Below are positions 10,873 through 22,730 of a stretch of 64,000 bases of DNA, in pieces; within the stretch, counting starts at the first letter, position 1; the number at the start of each line of letters is the position of its first letter. Under the pieces are notes generated by a model that was given only the letters and a program-made list of their open reading frames with translations, had not been told where the DNA came from and did not search any database. Origin of the DNA: Oxytricha trifallax (Eukaryota > Ciliophora > Spirotrichea > Sporadotrichida > Oxytrichidae); assembly GCA_000711775.1 (NCBI GenBank), contig ARYC01000774.1:1-64000 (forward strand). Reading direction: 5' to 3'. Position numbers and translations under genes: made by a program.

Positions 10873-11688
10873 ATGATGGACAATCGCACCCTTGTTGCCA
10901 GATAAGAACAACAGACTTCTCAACCTTTGCCTAATACTTAAGGAAATCTTGATAATGAAGAGTATAAGAGTATGTAAATAGAGAACTATCCTCTAGGCCA
11001 TCATCATAAACATAGTGGAAGATCTCTAGAAGATCTTGATGATAGATTGGGCTTTATTAGAAAAGTTTATGGTATTCTCTCTATGCAACTTATTATCACT
11101 GCCTTGATGTGTGCGATTCCTACTTATAACGAAGCTTCAAGATAATGGATGAATAAAAACCCTTGGACCTTATTCTTAGCTTTCGGTTTAATGATTGCCA
11201 GTATGTGCGTTATAGTATGCTCCAAAGAGTAAGCTAGAAAAGTTCCAAATAACTACTTCTTGTTGGGATTCTTTACAGTCTCAGTAGGCTACACAGTGAT
11301 GTTTGCAACATCTCAATATGAGCCAAGGTCTGTTTTGATTGCAGCTGCAATGACTGCATTCATGGTTGTAGCATTGACAATTTATGTGCACAATACTAAA
11401 GTCGATTTGGATGTGGAAATGGGTGGCCTTGTAGTTTTCAGCAGTGCCTTTTCAATAGCAGGACTCTGTCTCTTATTTAGCTTTTCTGAAGCTGGCTATA
11501 TACTCTTCTGTACCTTTGGAGTTATACTTTTTGGATTCTATATCTTATATGATACTCATTTGATTGTGGGTGGTGGGCAGCATGAACTAAGCTCAGAAGA
11601 TTATGTCCTTGGAGCTATGATTATCTATTTAGATATCCTTAATGTTTTCTTGTATATCTTAAGAATAATTGGAGAGAGAAGAGATTGA
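10873..11688 (+). CDS. TMBIM / BAX inhibitor-1 family membrane protein
   Basis: Complete 271-residue reading frame with no IES and no intron, ATG 10873 to TGA 11686-11688. The first 75 residues are polar (Q/N/H-rich); seven hydrophobic segments follow. Family marks include the start of TM1 (FIRKVYGILSMQLIITAL), LGFFTVSVGYTVMF, and the closing IILYDTHLIVGG-type stretch (here FYILYDTHLIVGGGQHEL), followed by YVLGAMIIYLDILNVFLYIL, diagnostic of the LFG/GRINA/BI-1 superfamily. These are ER, Golgi or lysosomal membrane proteins affecting calcium leak and stress-induced death. It starts 86 bp after the MAPK stop. Confidence 0.93.
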
Positions 11689-11885
11689 GAAAGTTTATTT
11701 AAAAAGGAATTTTTTTTCATTAAAAATGGGAAATAAAGTAAGATAAATATAGAATGCATTTATTTACACCAATAATTTCTAAATTAATGGGGATTTGATT
11801 TACAAGAGTGATTCTCATGCTTAAAATAAAATAAGATGTTTATTTTATATAATTATATTCTTCATAATAGAACTAAGCAACCAAT

Positions 11886-12641
11886 ATGGAAAAGATTGTG
11901 AATCCCAGAAACCAACTTCTTGCCAAGGACGATGTCGGAAGAGGCAAGCCAAACACTCGTGATCTCCCACCAGAAGGCTTCACTTTTGGAAAGCCAGACA
12001 GAAAAGATCCCGAGGGCGCTTCAATTGTTACTCAATCATGGAAAGCACATGAGCAATCAAGACCCAAAGAGTCAGAGAGAGATTTCAAGAAACTTAACAA
12101 GCTTGGAGTTAAAAACGGAGCTGTTGACTCAAAGGTTAGTGAATAGTTATCATGGCCATGGAAGTTTAAACATCAAATTTGTATAGAAAATCTAGGAGTT
12201 CAGAAAGACAAACGATGCTAGAATTGATATTGGCAAATCTAAGAGAGGTGTGTCACAACCTCCTCTAGACTAAATGTCATTCGGAAAACCTAACCGCCCA
12301 TCTACACCAATCCAAGGTGTCATTTCAAATCATTATGGTGAACACGCAGTGAATGAAATTCAAGACAGATACATCATGCAACATGAACTTGTAAGTAGAA
12401 CTTTAAAAAAAAGAGAGTTAGTCTTTAATCACTTTAATTTCTATAGAAAAAGCAAAGCAAGGGCTTACCGTAACCGAAATAAACAAAAGCTCATGAAAAA
12501 GCTGTAGAATTCATTAAGACTAAGTAGCAAGGCAAAGAAGAGAAATAAGAATTCAAATTGAAGAGATTCCAAAATGTGGAACCTAGAACTAACACAAATA
12601 GGCCCGCAGGTGGAAAAGGTGTTGATCAAGTCATTCAATGA
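11886..12641 (+). CDS. CFAP77: CFAP77-like ciliary protein
   Basis: Three exons: 11886-12134, 12187-12390, 12447-12641, split by GT-AG introns of 52 and 56 nt; spliced length 648 nt, 215 residues, TGA 12639-12641. The N-terminal part carries GKPNTRDLPPEGFTFGKPD, and the middle RPSTPIQGVISNHYGE followed by IQDRYIMQHEL; this GKP...LP...F.YG.P and RP.TPI..VI...YG pattern is that of CFAP77 (DUF4483), a protein inside ciliary doublet microtubules. No IES found, so the germline copy is colinear with the expected somatic gene. Confidence 0.72.
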
Positions 12642-12794
12642 TTAATGACATGAGAAATTAATCTCTGAAATTATATATGATTGCAATAATGATAATGAAT
12701 GCACTTTTTTATCATTAACTGCTTGTCTAAGATTAATAACATTTTAACTTTGAAAATTCATTTAATTTTAAACTCTTATACATCAAATTAATTA

Positions 12795-13600
12795 TCAATC
12801 CTTAAACATAACAACTTGCGAATGCTCAATTGGCACTTTGCTGCTGATAAGTCCATTCCAGTCAATTGGTGCAACTGGGATGATACCCATGACTATAAAG
12901 AAATTTAAATATCAAATGAGAGTCGAATCATTTTGCATTCAAATCTTAGGAAATATTTTTGTCAACTTACTTGAAAATTTGTAGATTGCAGCTGCTAAGA
13001 TGACTCCGTTAAAGAATATAAAAGTAAGTTTAGGTAGTAGTAAGTTCAAGTTCTTGTGTTCAAAAGCCACAAAAGCTAGAATAAGAAATGAGTTTAGAGA
13101 TCATAGGATTTTTATGTAAATTAAATTTTACCTTGGTTAACTCCGAAGATTTGCTTTAGAGGGTTCATCACGAATGCACAGGTGAGCATAATTGTCCAAA
13201 GACTTAAGCCAGTACCAGTCATGTAGAACATAAACAGAGTGATAAAGATTTATTTAGAGGGTGACTTTGCAAACTCCCAAGCTTTCTATTTAAAAGAGGT
13301 AAATAAATAAGGTTAAAAACACGTATTAATTTTGTTTAAATTTTGATCAGTATTGAACTTAATTGTATTCCTAAGTCTTTAATGTACTAAGTTTTCCAGC
13401 TTATTACTTACATTTTCAAGCACTTCGATCTAAGTGACGTTTTTCTTGCCTGAATTTCTAACAACCACATCGTTGATGTTTTGCTTGTATCCTAATGGAT
13501 CCCTAAGATTTTCTTTATTGGAAGCTTTATCTAAGTTGAAGGACCACCCTTAGTTAGCATTTACATTACTGCTAGTGTTTCTCTGTTAGTTTTGTGACAT
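12795..13600 (-). CDS. EMC4: ER membrane protein complex subunit 4
   Basis: ATG at 13600, TGA at 12797-12795. Four exons with GT-AG introns at 13286-13411, 13076-13131 and 12893-12970; spliced CDS is 546 nt, 181 residues, the usual EMC4 length. Family marks: KAWEFAKSPSKQIFITLFMFYM followed by a TM, MNPLKQIFG, a second TM with LAAAIYKF, then MGIIPVAPIDWNGL, matching the SMGLLP...DW signature of EMC4 (DUF1077). It acts in the EMC insertase that places tail-anchored and multi-pass proteins in the ER membrane. The first intron is long for this window (126 nt) and may itself hold an IES. Confidence 0.9.
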
Positions 13601-14154
13601 TTTGTAAATTATACTATAATCTAATTATCTAGTGATCTAATTATTAAGCATTAATTACACTAAAATTGAAAGATAAATAGTTTTAAGCATTTTTAATGAT
13701 AAATTCGATAAATATATTTCAGTAAAGAATGTAATTTTAGCTAAAAATATCATATGCTTCTTTTCTTTGATAGATTGTCCTTGATTCAACTAAAATGTAT
13801 TCCAAATGTCTTTTTGTCTATCAAAACATATGAAAATTTACAGCTATAGTTAATCCTTTTTTTTATTATTTGCTTATTGATTGATCATTATTAGCGTATT
13901 GCTAAATTAGAAGAAATTAGAGATTTAATATTTCTTTTGGAAATTAAATTATTAAGGTTGATTAAAAATTTCTTCTTTAAATACCCAAAATTCTTAAATA
14001 TTAAGGAATATTGTAATATTAAATGAATAGATATAACAACTTCCAATAATAAATAATAAAAAAATTTAATCAGTATTTTTAATATGAGCTTTAGCAATAA
14101 TTTAAAGTAGTAAGTAATTCAATATACTTGAATTTATTCGTTCATATTATATTT
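13601..14154. other. AT-rich intergenic DNA
   Basis: Between the 5' end of the EMC4 gene and the 3' end of the transporter gene. Only AT-driven frames rich in Leu/Ile/Lys are present; no gene supported. Confidence 0.5.
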
Positions 14155-16438
14155 TCATTCGTTGTTATAGGGGTCTTTATTCTTCTTGGGCCTCTTTTGA
14201 ACTTGAACAGAGAGTGCTGCAAGTCTGCTACTGTATTTTCTCTGACCAATGGCACATGCTACAAATGCACCTACTGCACATAGTGGTGGTGTCAAACCAA
14301 ATAAAAAGCTTATTATATTTCTTGCATGAAATGAAAAAAAATATAACTCATATACCAATGATCCATCTGAGGGCAGTGGGATCAGTATTGAGATAGGCAG
14401 TGATATAGAAAAGTGACACTCCGTTGGCGACTTTATCAAAGAACCCATAAGCGCCATACACGAATGCTGAATTGCCGTCTGACTTACCAATGACATCACT
14501 AATGCATGAAGTAGCTGTGTTAAGCATCATAGCCATGCCGATGCCTTGAATTGGTGAAATCAAGTAAACTAGCCATCTGGTGTTGGGGTTTGGAGTCAGC
14601 AAGATGAATGGGATAGAACCGATTGAAATTTACACGATGGCAGCTAACAACACTGTTTGTCTGTTCTTAAACTTATTCATGATGCGTTTGTAAAGGAATA
14701 TCGAGAACAACATAGAGGTAATGAAAGAAAGGAGTGGGACGATAGCGAGAGATAAGGGTGTTGGGTTTTCCTCAGTTTCAAATAAAATATAATTGAACTA
14801 TGAAATTATTTATGAGGTGGAAGCAATGAAATCGATTTCTTTTATTAAATTTCAAGTTTTCTCAAAGCCAGTTACATAAATGAGATAGAAGGGTTGGACG
14901 GTCATAGTGACGTTAACAGCAACTCTAACTAACATATAAGCCATTTACTTATTATAAACTTATTTTTTGAATGAAATAAAAGAATATATTATGATTCCAT
15001 AAATGTAGAACTGCCCTTCTTTTAGCCACATGTACCATTTGCTGATATGGGCTTTCATTAAACTTGAGGTACGTGGGTTAGCATCTCTGTCAATATCATC
15101 ATCAAGTTCGTCTTCTAATTCTTATTATCTGGCAAGGGCCAAATATTCTCTTTGAGATTCAAAAAATAAATAATATTTGGATTTATGACACCGAAATTTG
15201 GTAATGAGATTTCAAAATTTAATAATCAATAGGATTTAAAAAAATGATTCTTTAGCTTATTTAGTAAGTAAAGGCTCGTTAATAGAGAAAATGTAGAATA
15301 TACTGGTGCAAAGCCCAATGGCTCCTAACAGCAAGCACAGAATTCTAAACTGTAAAATCTGATCCTTCACTGTAGCGAAAACAATTAGGGAAATAGCTAA
15401 AACTAGCACGTTTGCAATATAAGAGAAGCCATTACGTAAGGAAATCAGTTTGTCACGGCGTTGTGATGAGCTGGTCAGTGAGTTTACAATTGACATATTA
15501 GATATCTAAACGAAGGCCCATCCTACATTTAAGATGGCTGGCAAAATAATGTAGTAAGCTGATTAAGCGCTTCCCTCAAAACCCGGGTCTACAAAGATTT
15601 TGGTATTAAATTTATTAGTCATTTATTTCTCAATGATTGTCTCAAAATTAATATTTCTCATAGAATCCTAGTAAAATATTTTTAGATTCCAATGAAAGAA
15701 GGAATGACTAAGATCGATCCGAGAATGTACCAAGGGGTACGCTTTCCAATACGTGTATTACAAGAATCACTTGCCATACCAATAAGTGGAGTTGTAATTC
15801 CATCCGTTATCTAGCCAGATAAAAGAGTAAAACCTGCAACAACTTGAGATATTTTTAGCACATCCTGCAAGTAATAGGTTTGATTACTTTAAAAAGTATC
15901 AACATCCATATTTACTTTAGGAAAGTTTTCCTTAAAATATTTTTCATTTAAAAATTAAAGATTGATAAGTGAAACCAAGGCCAGCCACTAGATCATTATT
16001 GAAGTGACCTAGTGAATAAGCTGAAATAGACCAAAACGAGAGACCATCTCTCTTCATCTCAGATAAATCCAAGTTTTGTTTAGGTTGAATAATTAAATCA
16101 AATAACTGCAAATTATCAAATAAAATCATAAATTTATACAAGCAATTTAGGTTTTTCAGAGTTCCATTGTACATTTCCCACCTTATTAGCATTTGGTGTA
16201 CCGCTTCTACTCGAATCATTATCTAAGTAAACACTGTTTCCAATGCCGTCTATGTTATAAGGGTAGTCCCCCTTCAACAAAGGCTGACCATCCTAAGTGA
16301 TGACATCATCCTTTGTGGTATTATAATTTTTGAAAGTTTAACTACTTACGAGCTATATTTAATACATAAATGAATGAATCAATTTATTAGAAAAGTTTAA
16401 AGTTTCTTCACAATATCATTTGTCTTTAAATTTACCAT
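14155..16438 (-). CDS. MFS transporter, MFSD12-like
   Basis: ATG 16438, TGA at 14157-14155. Multi-pass transporter: SAYSLGHFNNDLVAGLGFTY (the GHf.ND motif of MFSD12/GPH-type carriers), ITTPLIGMASDSCNTRIGKR with TPWY (MFS loop 2-3), LPAILNVGWAFVQISNMS, QRRDKLISLRNGFSY, and C-terminal LISPIQGIGMAMMLNTATS. MFSD12 relatives move cysteine or similar substrates in lysosome-like organelles; substrate here unknown. A TTAAACTTT pointer (minus-strand sense; plus-strand copies 16333-16341 and 16392-16400) bounds a 59-bp IES near the N-terminus. A short GT-AG intron lies near 16110-16140. Two further frame breaks, near 15950 and 15670, look like very small IESs or assembly errors; larger IESs lie near 15190-15250 and 14780-14870. 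Confidence 0.85.
16342..16400. other. 59-bp IES, 9-bp pointer, in MFS gene
   Basis: AAAGTTTAA (plus strand) at 16333-16341 and 16392-16400. Joining restores MVNLKTNDIVKKLQTFKNYN in frame with the rest of the N-terminal tail; unjoined, the frame meets TGA. Confidence 0.75.
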
Positions 16439-17175
16439 TTTCTAAATGTTTTTGAGATTCTAATCAAATTTATGAGTTATGTGAAATGAGAGTAGTTCTA
16501 CTTTTACTCAAAAAATTAATTTTATTATTCAGAAATTTTAAATAAATAAGGAATTTTACTTATAATATTACAAATTTGTTTTCACTTTATTTTGCTTTAA
16601 AATGTAAATAATATGAAAAAATTATTTGCGAAAAAAATTTTGGAAATTTTTTATAACAACAGATTTATGGGATAAACTAGATAAATGAATAGAAAATTTA
16701 ATATTATAGATAAAAAATTTAATAAAATATTAATTATTTCATTCTAATATATTAAATTATGAAAAAATTGAATTGATAAAATACTTTTAGCTCAAAATTA
16801 ATTATTTATAAAAAACTAAATTCTTATTCCAGAAATAACATTTTATTTTACTATATTATTAATGCACTAACACCTCATTATAAGTATTAGAATCTTAAAA
16901 ATTAAGTATTAATGACTTCATCAATTAGTTACTTATTAAACTTTTATAGTGACGATTGAAATTACAAAGTGAAGTTTATTATATTTAGCGAAGCTTATTC
17001 TCTTTAATTTTCCAACTTAAACAGCTGTTCAAGATAATATAAGTTCAATAATTGGTTAATAAGATTTATGAAATTTATGAGTTTTAGAAAAACAAAGCCA
17101 AACACGCACATTATTTTTGAATCTAAGATTTATGATTAAAAAGGTATTTGAATATCTGACTAATTTTCTCTTTAT
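16439..17175. other. AT-rich intergenic DNA
   Basis: No protein-like frame on either strand. Confidence 0.5.
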
Positions 17176-18712
17176 TCATTAAACTTTTGCCATTTCTTTG
17201 ATAGTAGTCCACTCGTCCTTCTTAAGTGACTTAAATCCTCCCTTACTATACAAAGTCTAGTAGTTTTTCTTGGCATGCAAAAAGAGAGCCTCCCTCAATA
17301 TCTTGCAATCGAATGCTCTAACTACCTACATAGTTTCTGCGAAATTTTCATTGTCAATGTTTTTAATCATTGTTTATTCTAGGAGTTATTTGACATCGTA
17401 GAGCAAGTATTCCTGGCATAGTTCCAGCAACTCAATAATATCGTCTGACTCAAAGTCTAAAGTGCCAGTGTAGAAATAATTTACGACTGAGTTCATAACT
17501 CTGTAAGTGAAATGATCAATTAAAAATCCCTCAATTTATTTCTAAAAATATATAAAATTTTAAAGCTTAATCATTTAAATTTAAGATTGCAAGGAAGTTA
17601 GTTTTGCTTATAAATAGAATAATATGGACTTTAATTGGGATAATTCTAACTTTATGTTGTTCAGGATTTTAGTTCTAACTTTAAGATATCATTTCTTACA
17701 TAAATTCACTTTCGAATTTCAACAGTGAGTTAAAGTACAAACTTTTACCACTTAATATAGAAGAATTGCACTTAATTTATTTGTCTTGCACATTAGAGAA
17801 AGTAAATATCACATCTACAAAATCATCTGTTTGTGATCTATTTTACTCTAAAAGCTGATTCATAAGCCAGTTGTAGTGATTTTGAACTGAGTTTTCCAAC
17901 TCAAGCTTATGCTTTTAAGCTGATTAATCGATTTCCATTTAAAACTGAGTTTCTTTTGATTTGTCTAATACTGACTAAATCTGAATGGTTTTTAACCTAG
18001 ACTCTGCCTTACGCTCTTCTTTGAACTCATTGTAGGCATCTTTTTCAAATTTTTACATGCGTTTAATGTCTTCCTCTTGCTTTTTAATCTCTTCCTGCAC
18101 TTACTAGTTACGATTCTTAAGTGCACTAGCTCTCTAATCCATCATTTTCTATTGCTGAGCACTGATTTATCTATCAGGTGCAGTCTAAGATTCATGGATT
18201 TTTGATTGATTTAAAGAATATTGTTATTGCTACTGTTGGTTGTGTTGTTATGATGAAACTTATTACATTCTCTAAGCTCTAGCTTACCTTTGCTGTTCAA
18301 GCTCATGCTACTTTTAAGCTTCTTCAAGGTCTTTAAGTTACTGTGCCCTTCTCTAACGTTCCGCTTCTGCAGGATCAATTTATACGCTTGACTTTATCAT
18401 TGTTTATTGATCATTAGATTCATTCTTCATTTAAACATCCTAAGTTTGATAAAAACAGGGTTAAATCCATTATATTGTTTTTACTGTTTTTTAAGTATAA
18501 ATCTAAATGAATGATTAAATTTGCACCCCCAATGAAGTTTAACTCTGCATTTATTTTCTGCCAAACATGCCACTCATCATTTTTCTTCTCTCCTCTCTCT
18601 GCTTCTCTAATTCTTACTTTTTAATTTCTTCCTCTTAAAGCTTAATAAGCTGCTCTTATTCTTGGATGGTTTGTTCTTTTATCAAATCTTGCAAAGTTTT
18701 ACCTGAACTCAT
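17176..18712 (-). CDS. coiled-coil BTB/POZ protein
   Basis: Proposed ATG 18712 (MSSGKTLQDLIKEQ), TGA at 17178-17176. The N-terminal half is a Q/E/K-rich coiled coil (EEAQKQHELEQQRQARAQ, EEIKKQEEDIKRMQ). A BTB domain follows: DDFVDVIFTFSNVQDKQIKC, SILSGKSLYFNSLL, then after an intron-like break SVVNYFYTGTLDFESDDIIEL and LCQEYLLYDVKQLLEQ. The C-terminus is BACK-like helical. BTB domains act as cullin-3 adaptors or oligomerisers. The break near 17535-17625 ends in a TTTTTAG acceptor but its donor (GTCCAT) is weak, so it may be an IES. A second possible intron lies near 18440-18540; alternatively the gene starts at ATG 18430. Confidence 0.75.
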
Positions 18713-19379
18713 TTTTATATATATTTTTAAGATTTTTTTAAAACGAAATTAATTATTATGCTATTTTTATATCAGAATTGGATATATTAAAATTATTATT
18801 TTTGAATAAGTTAGTTAAATTGCAAAAATTGTTTCAAAATATTTAATTCAGATATTTATATATATACTATAATAAAATATCATTATAAATATATTGATAA
18901 TAGAAAAAAGATAATGTTAATTATATAATGAAATATGTAAAGATGTAAATATTAAGTAATTAGAAAAAATTAAATGAGATTTATACATAACTGTCAAAAA
19001 GCAAATGCAAATATCTTTTAAAGTTTCTTTAATTAAGTCTATTATTTTACTATCGGTAAAATTGAAATTGACAAGAATAAATAATAAATTAATTTAATAA
19101 TTAACAATTAAAAACTTGATTTATGCATTTCATAATATGACGAATCAATAGTTAATTAATATTTGTAATTTTAATGCGTTTTCCATTAAATATAAAAGAC
19201 TAATCAATCGCTTATATATATAATATAAATCAATAAATCTAAATTAAACTTAACTAACTTCTTATAAATTTATAAACTATAAATTAACCTAAAAGTACGA
19301 TTTTATATTCATTCCATTAATATTTAATTCCGTAAAATCTTCCAAAGTCATAATTTCTTATTAAAATAATTTGTTAAAA
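18713..19379. other. AT-rich intergenic DNA
   Basis: Between divergently transcribed genes. Very AT-rich; no gene supported. Promoters for both flanking genes presumably lie here, but no consensus site can be named. Confidence 0.5.
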
Positions 19380-22300
19380 ATGTAAATACAACAGCAAGCT
19401 CAAGACTTTATTAAGATGCACAGATAGCTCAATGAAATTCATGATAATGATCGTGAAAAAGCTAGATCTGTAATTAAGAATTTGTAATTAATATTAATAA
19501 ATTCAATAATTTAACTTTTTTAATTAAAAAAATTCGTATTAATCCCAATAAAAGGATTTATATGTGTTTGTAAATTTGTACCAAGACAAAAATATGATAA
19601 GAAACAATCCTTATTTTTGTAAAGTGCCAAAATAAGAGTAAACTTTGAATCTGCCATCCAAAATTTTATTCAATATGGCATAGGTTAGCGAAAGGGATAT
19701 AGTTTAAATTGGAGGTGACGTCAATGACGACTAAATGCTATTTTATTCTTTTAAGAATATTTTAATAAATGCAATAATAATTATTAATCTTTATAGTATT
19801 TAATAAAATTATATTGAAATATATTTGAATTTGACAATGCAAGATATATTGAATAACAAAAGGAAAACTGATAAATTAAGATTAAGTCCTTAAAAAGTAA
19901 AAATTCATTAACAGTTACTACACGATGAGACTGTTGAGAAAATAAGAGAAAAACTCAAACAGATTCGTAGCTTGAAACAGTTAAAAATACAGAAATAATA
20001 TTAAGAATAAAATACTTGCTTATTTTTGGCTTAAATTATATGAATTTAATTTTTAAAAAGTGAGAAATTTTAGAACCCAAAATAAAAGATTGCAAATCTA
20101 AATCTTATTAATGACACCATTGAAACAGAAAAAACAAAAATTTAACTTGAAAATTTATAAAATCTTAAATTGTAAACATTTAACCCTGCTCAAACTCTTT
20201 CGAACTTTTAAAGTAAACAATTATTTGGAAGAGTAGGAAATATCGTTGATGATTTAAGCGAAAACTTAAAATTTGAGATTTCAGATAATAATTCAAAAGA
20301 AACTGGTAATCTAATACCTAAATTTATTTAATAATTTAATTTAGAAATTTTCTTCTATAAATTAAAAACTTTTTAATTAAAGCGGGTAATATATTTTTTT
20401 ATTATAACATACCTTATAAATAAATTTCTTGATTTAATATAATTTATTAAAATGATAAATAAACAACTGGCGGGGGAAGTTTCCTGTCTCAAACATTAAA
20501 ATTTATTTTATTTGCCAAAATTATGGAATAAACATATTAATCACTACTTAAATTTTCCTCCCTTATATTAAACAATAAATATTATATAATTATATATTTT
20601 CATGTCTGAAAATTATCAATTGTTCTTATTAATTTTATAAACTATTTAACTATATGTTTATATTATATAATTAATGTGATTTTTATGAAAAAATTCAAAT
20701 CTTTTTTAGGAAATAAGAGCCAATCGATGTTTAAATAAGTAAATTTAATTCATGGAAGATGACAAAAATAGTATTCTTCTTTGAACGGGGCAATAAAAAT
20801 CTCCCTTTGGTTCATATTAACATTTTGGGGGGAGGGGTAGGAAACATTCTAAGGGGAGGATAACACCCCCCCAAAAAAACATTATTTTAAATGTATTTCA
20901 GATTTAAAATCAATAATTCTAGAGTATTGATAAAATAGATAAAATATAATCACATAGAAGCATAAATCCTGTTTCATAGTTTAATAGTCGAAATGCTATA
21001 CATAATCAAACTCTACGATTACCGATTTAAAACTTAAAAAACTAAACCCTTGAAGGTTTTCAAAAAGGTGGATAAAGTATTGAAGAGGGTACTAACAACT
21101 CGTTTTAATCAGAAAAAATAGAAAAGTTATAATAGAAATTAAAAGGCAGGTAATCCCTATTAATCAGAGAAACAATATATCTAGGTGACGATAAACATGA
21201 GAAAAAATTAATGGGAATAGCTGGAACTGATTAGAATTCAAAAATAGTAAATTCAATTTATAAAATGTACACTAACAGAATTCGTAAGAATAACGAATCT
21301 GATAATTGTAATCTTACCATAGCTCAGATTCAAAGAAAGCAGAAATTGTCTAATTTATCTTAAGAAGTATAGGAACAATCAGTTTCAAATCTTAAGCGTT
21401 TATTTAAAAATAGGGTTACTAGAAAGAATAGTCCTAAATTTTTAATCATTATAAGAATTCTTAATTATCATGAATAATATGATGTTCAATGAACTGAATG
21501 GAAACAATTTTTCCTAAAATAAAATATCTTAAAAATCAAGATCTCTTGAATAAAATTAAATAAAAACTAGAAATATAATTTTTATATGAAAATTTTATTA
21601 TATTGGGAAAGATAAAGTTTTGCATTTATATTTTCTAGTGAGTATAAAATAACTCCATTATAAAAATAAAGTTGATGAATACACTATCTTAGATAAGCTC
21701 GGATCCATGAAAGACTTTAATCATAACACTATTTTCAGAGAAGTCGATCGCTATGGCTAGCAAGTTAAAAAAGATAATATTTAAATAAATTAAAACTAGT
21801 TCTAGAGATAGAACAACATAAAAAAAGAGAAAAAATATCAAAGTCAAAAAAGGATTATTAAAACCCCATAGATCAATTAAGAAGCGAGGATTGGAGTTAA
21901 GAACAATAAGATTAAAAATTAATAATTATTGGCTTAAAATAAATATAATTAGGCTAAAATAAAATTTAAACCCTGATTAGATTATTTTATAAGGTCAATT
22001 AATCTAGCCAATAGTTTTAATAATTAGCCCAAACAATAATAATACGCCAAAAATATTAATTTTTATTAAATTGTTCTTAACTCAAATTCTTATGCCTTAA
22101 TTGATCTATGGGGTTTTACAAAGGAAAACCTCATAGATAAAGATGTTTATATTGCAACTAAGGAACTCAAACCGATTATTAGAAATTTTTAGAGGAAGTT
22201 TAGGGTTAAGTAGAGCGAAATTTATCCTTTTAATTTTGAACTAAATTAGCAAATAGAGGATTAGAAGAAGCTTGAACATCAGCTTTCGATGTATGATACT

Positions 22301-22562
22301 TAATTTACAGGTATTTTGGGGAAATATGAAAATATAGAATAAAATGAAATACAATCTGCAATGATGAAGACAAACAAAACTCGTAGCCCTAATCCATTTG
22401 ATTCTGAAAATCCTTATCAAATCAAAGCTCACTAAAGAAAGTCTTCTATGCCTCTCTATAATGAAAAGTCAGATTTCTTGAGTTAAAGAAAGTTTCCTTA
22501 AAAGTCTGTAAAAAAATCAGGTAGAATTTTTGGATAGCAAGCTCAAAATCCAATCTTCTAAT
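19380..22562 (+). CDS. Q/N/K-rich hypothetical protein, IES-rich
   Basis: ATG 19380 (MQIQQQAQDFIKMHRQLNE). At least six coding blocks. Three pointers restore frame exactly: AATTTGTA (19479, 19573), AATGC (19734, 19836) and AATAAAA (20006, 20081), giving KNLYQDKN, DDQMQDILNN and QEQKIANLNL at the joins. Further blocks lie at about 20890-21440, 21660-21975 and 21976-22562, with larger IESs between (about 20320-20890). Blocks such as LSNLSQEVQEQSVSNLKRLF, NSNSYALIDLWGFTKENL and ENPYQIKAHQRKSSMPL look like true protein. An in-frame TGA at 21973-21975 is unexplained, and an imperfect inverted repeat spans 21860-22117. The 3' end is uncertain. No domain recognised. Confidence 0.6.
19487..19580. other. 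94-bp IES, 8-bp pointer AATTTGTA
   Basis: Pointer copies at 19479-19486 and 19573-19580; removal joins VIKNL to YQDKNMIR in frame. Confidence 0.75.
19739..19840. other. 102-bp IES, 5-bp pointer AATGC
   Basis: Pointer copies at 19734-19738 and 19836-19840; removal joins GGDVNDDQM to QDILNNKRK in frame. Confidence 0.65.
20013..20087. other. 75-bp IES, 7-bp pointer AATAAAA
   Basis: Pointer copies at 20006-20012 and 20081-20087; removal joins QKQYQEQ to KIANLNLIND in frame. Confidence 0.65.
21860..22117. repeat. imperfect inverted repeat, perfect 22-bp outer ends
   Basis: The 22-mer at 21860-21881 (aaaaccccatag + atcaattaag) recurs exactly as its reverse complement at 22096-22117. Inside, the arms stay about 70% alike for at least another 50 bp. 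The whole lies in a region that appears coding on the plus strand. Confidence 0.8.
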
Positions 22563-22730
22563 GTTATATTTGTTTATAAATTATAAGCTTCATTTTTGCA
22601 GAAAATTTTATATCTTTGAGATATATGAGAATCTAATAATTTATTATGAAATTTGATATAAAAATCAATTTTATTTTGAATCTAGCGACTTATATGAACA
22701 ATCTATAACTTAGCATAAAAAATCCTTAAA

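Noticed and set aside
13891-14097. Small minus-strand membrane-like frame
   Set aside because: Pure AT-driven Leu/Ile/Lys/Asn composition in intergenic DNA.
21860-22117. Inverted MDS with a 22-bp pointer
   Set aside because: Reading the right arm on the minus strand in the frame set by the pointer meets TGA within twelve codons, whereas the plus strand stays protein-like.
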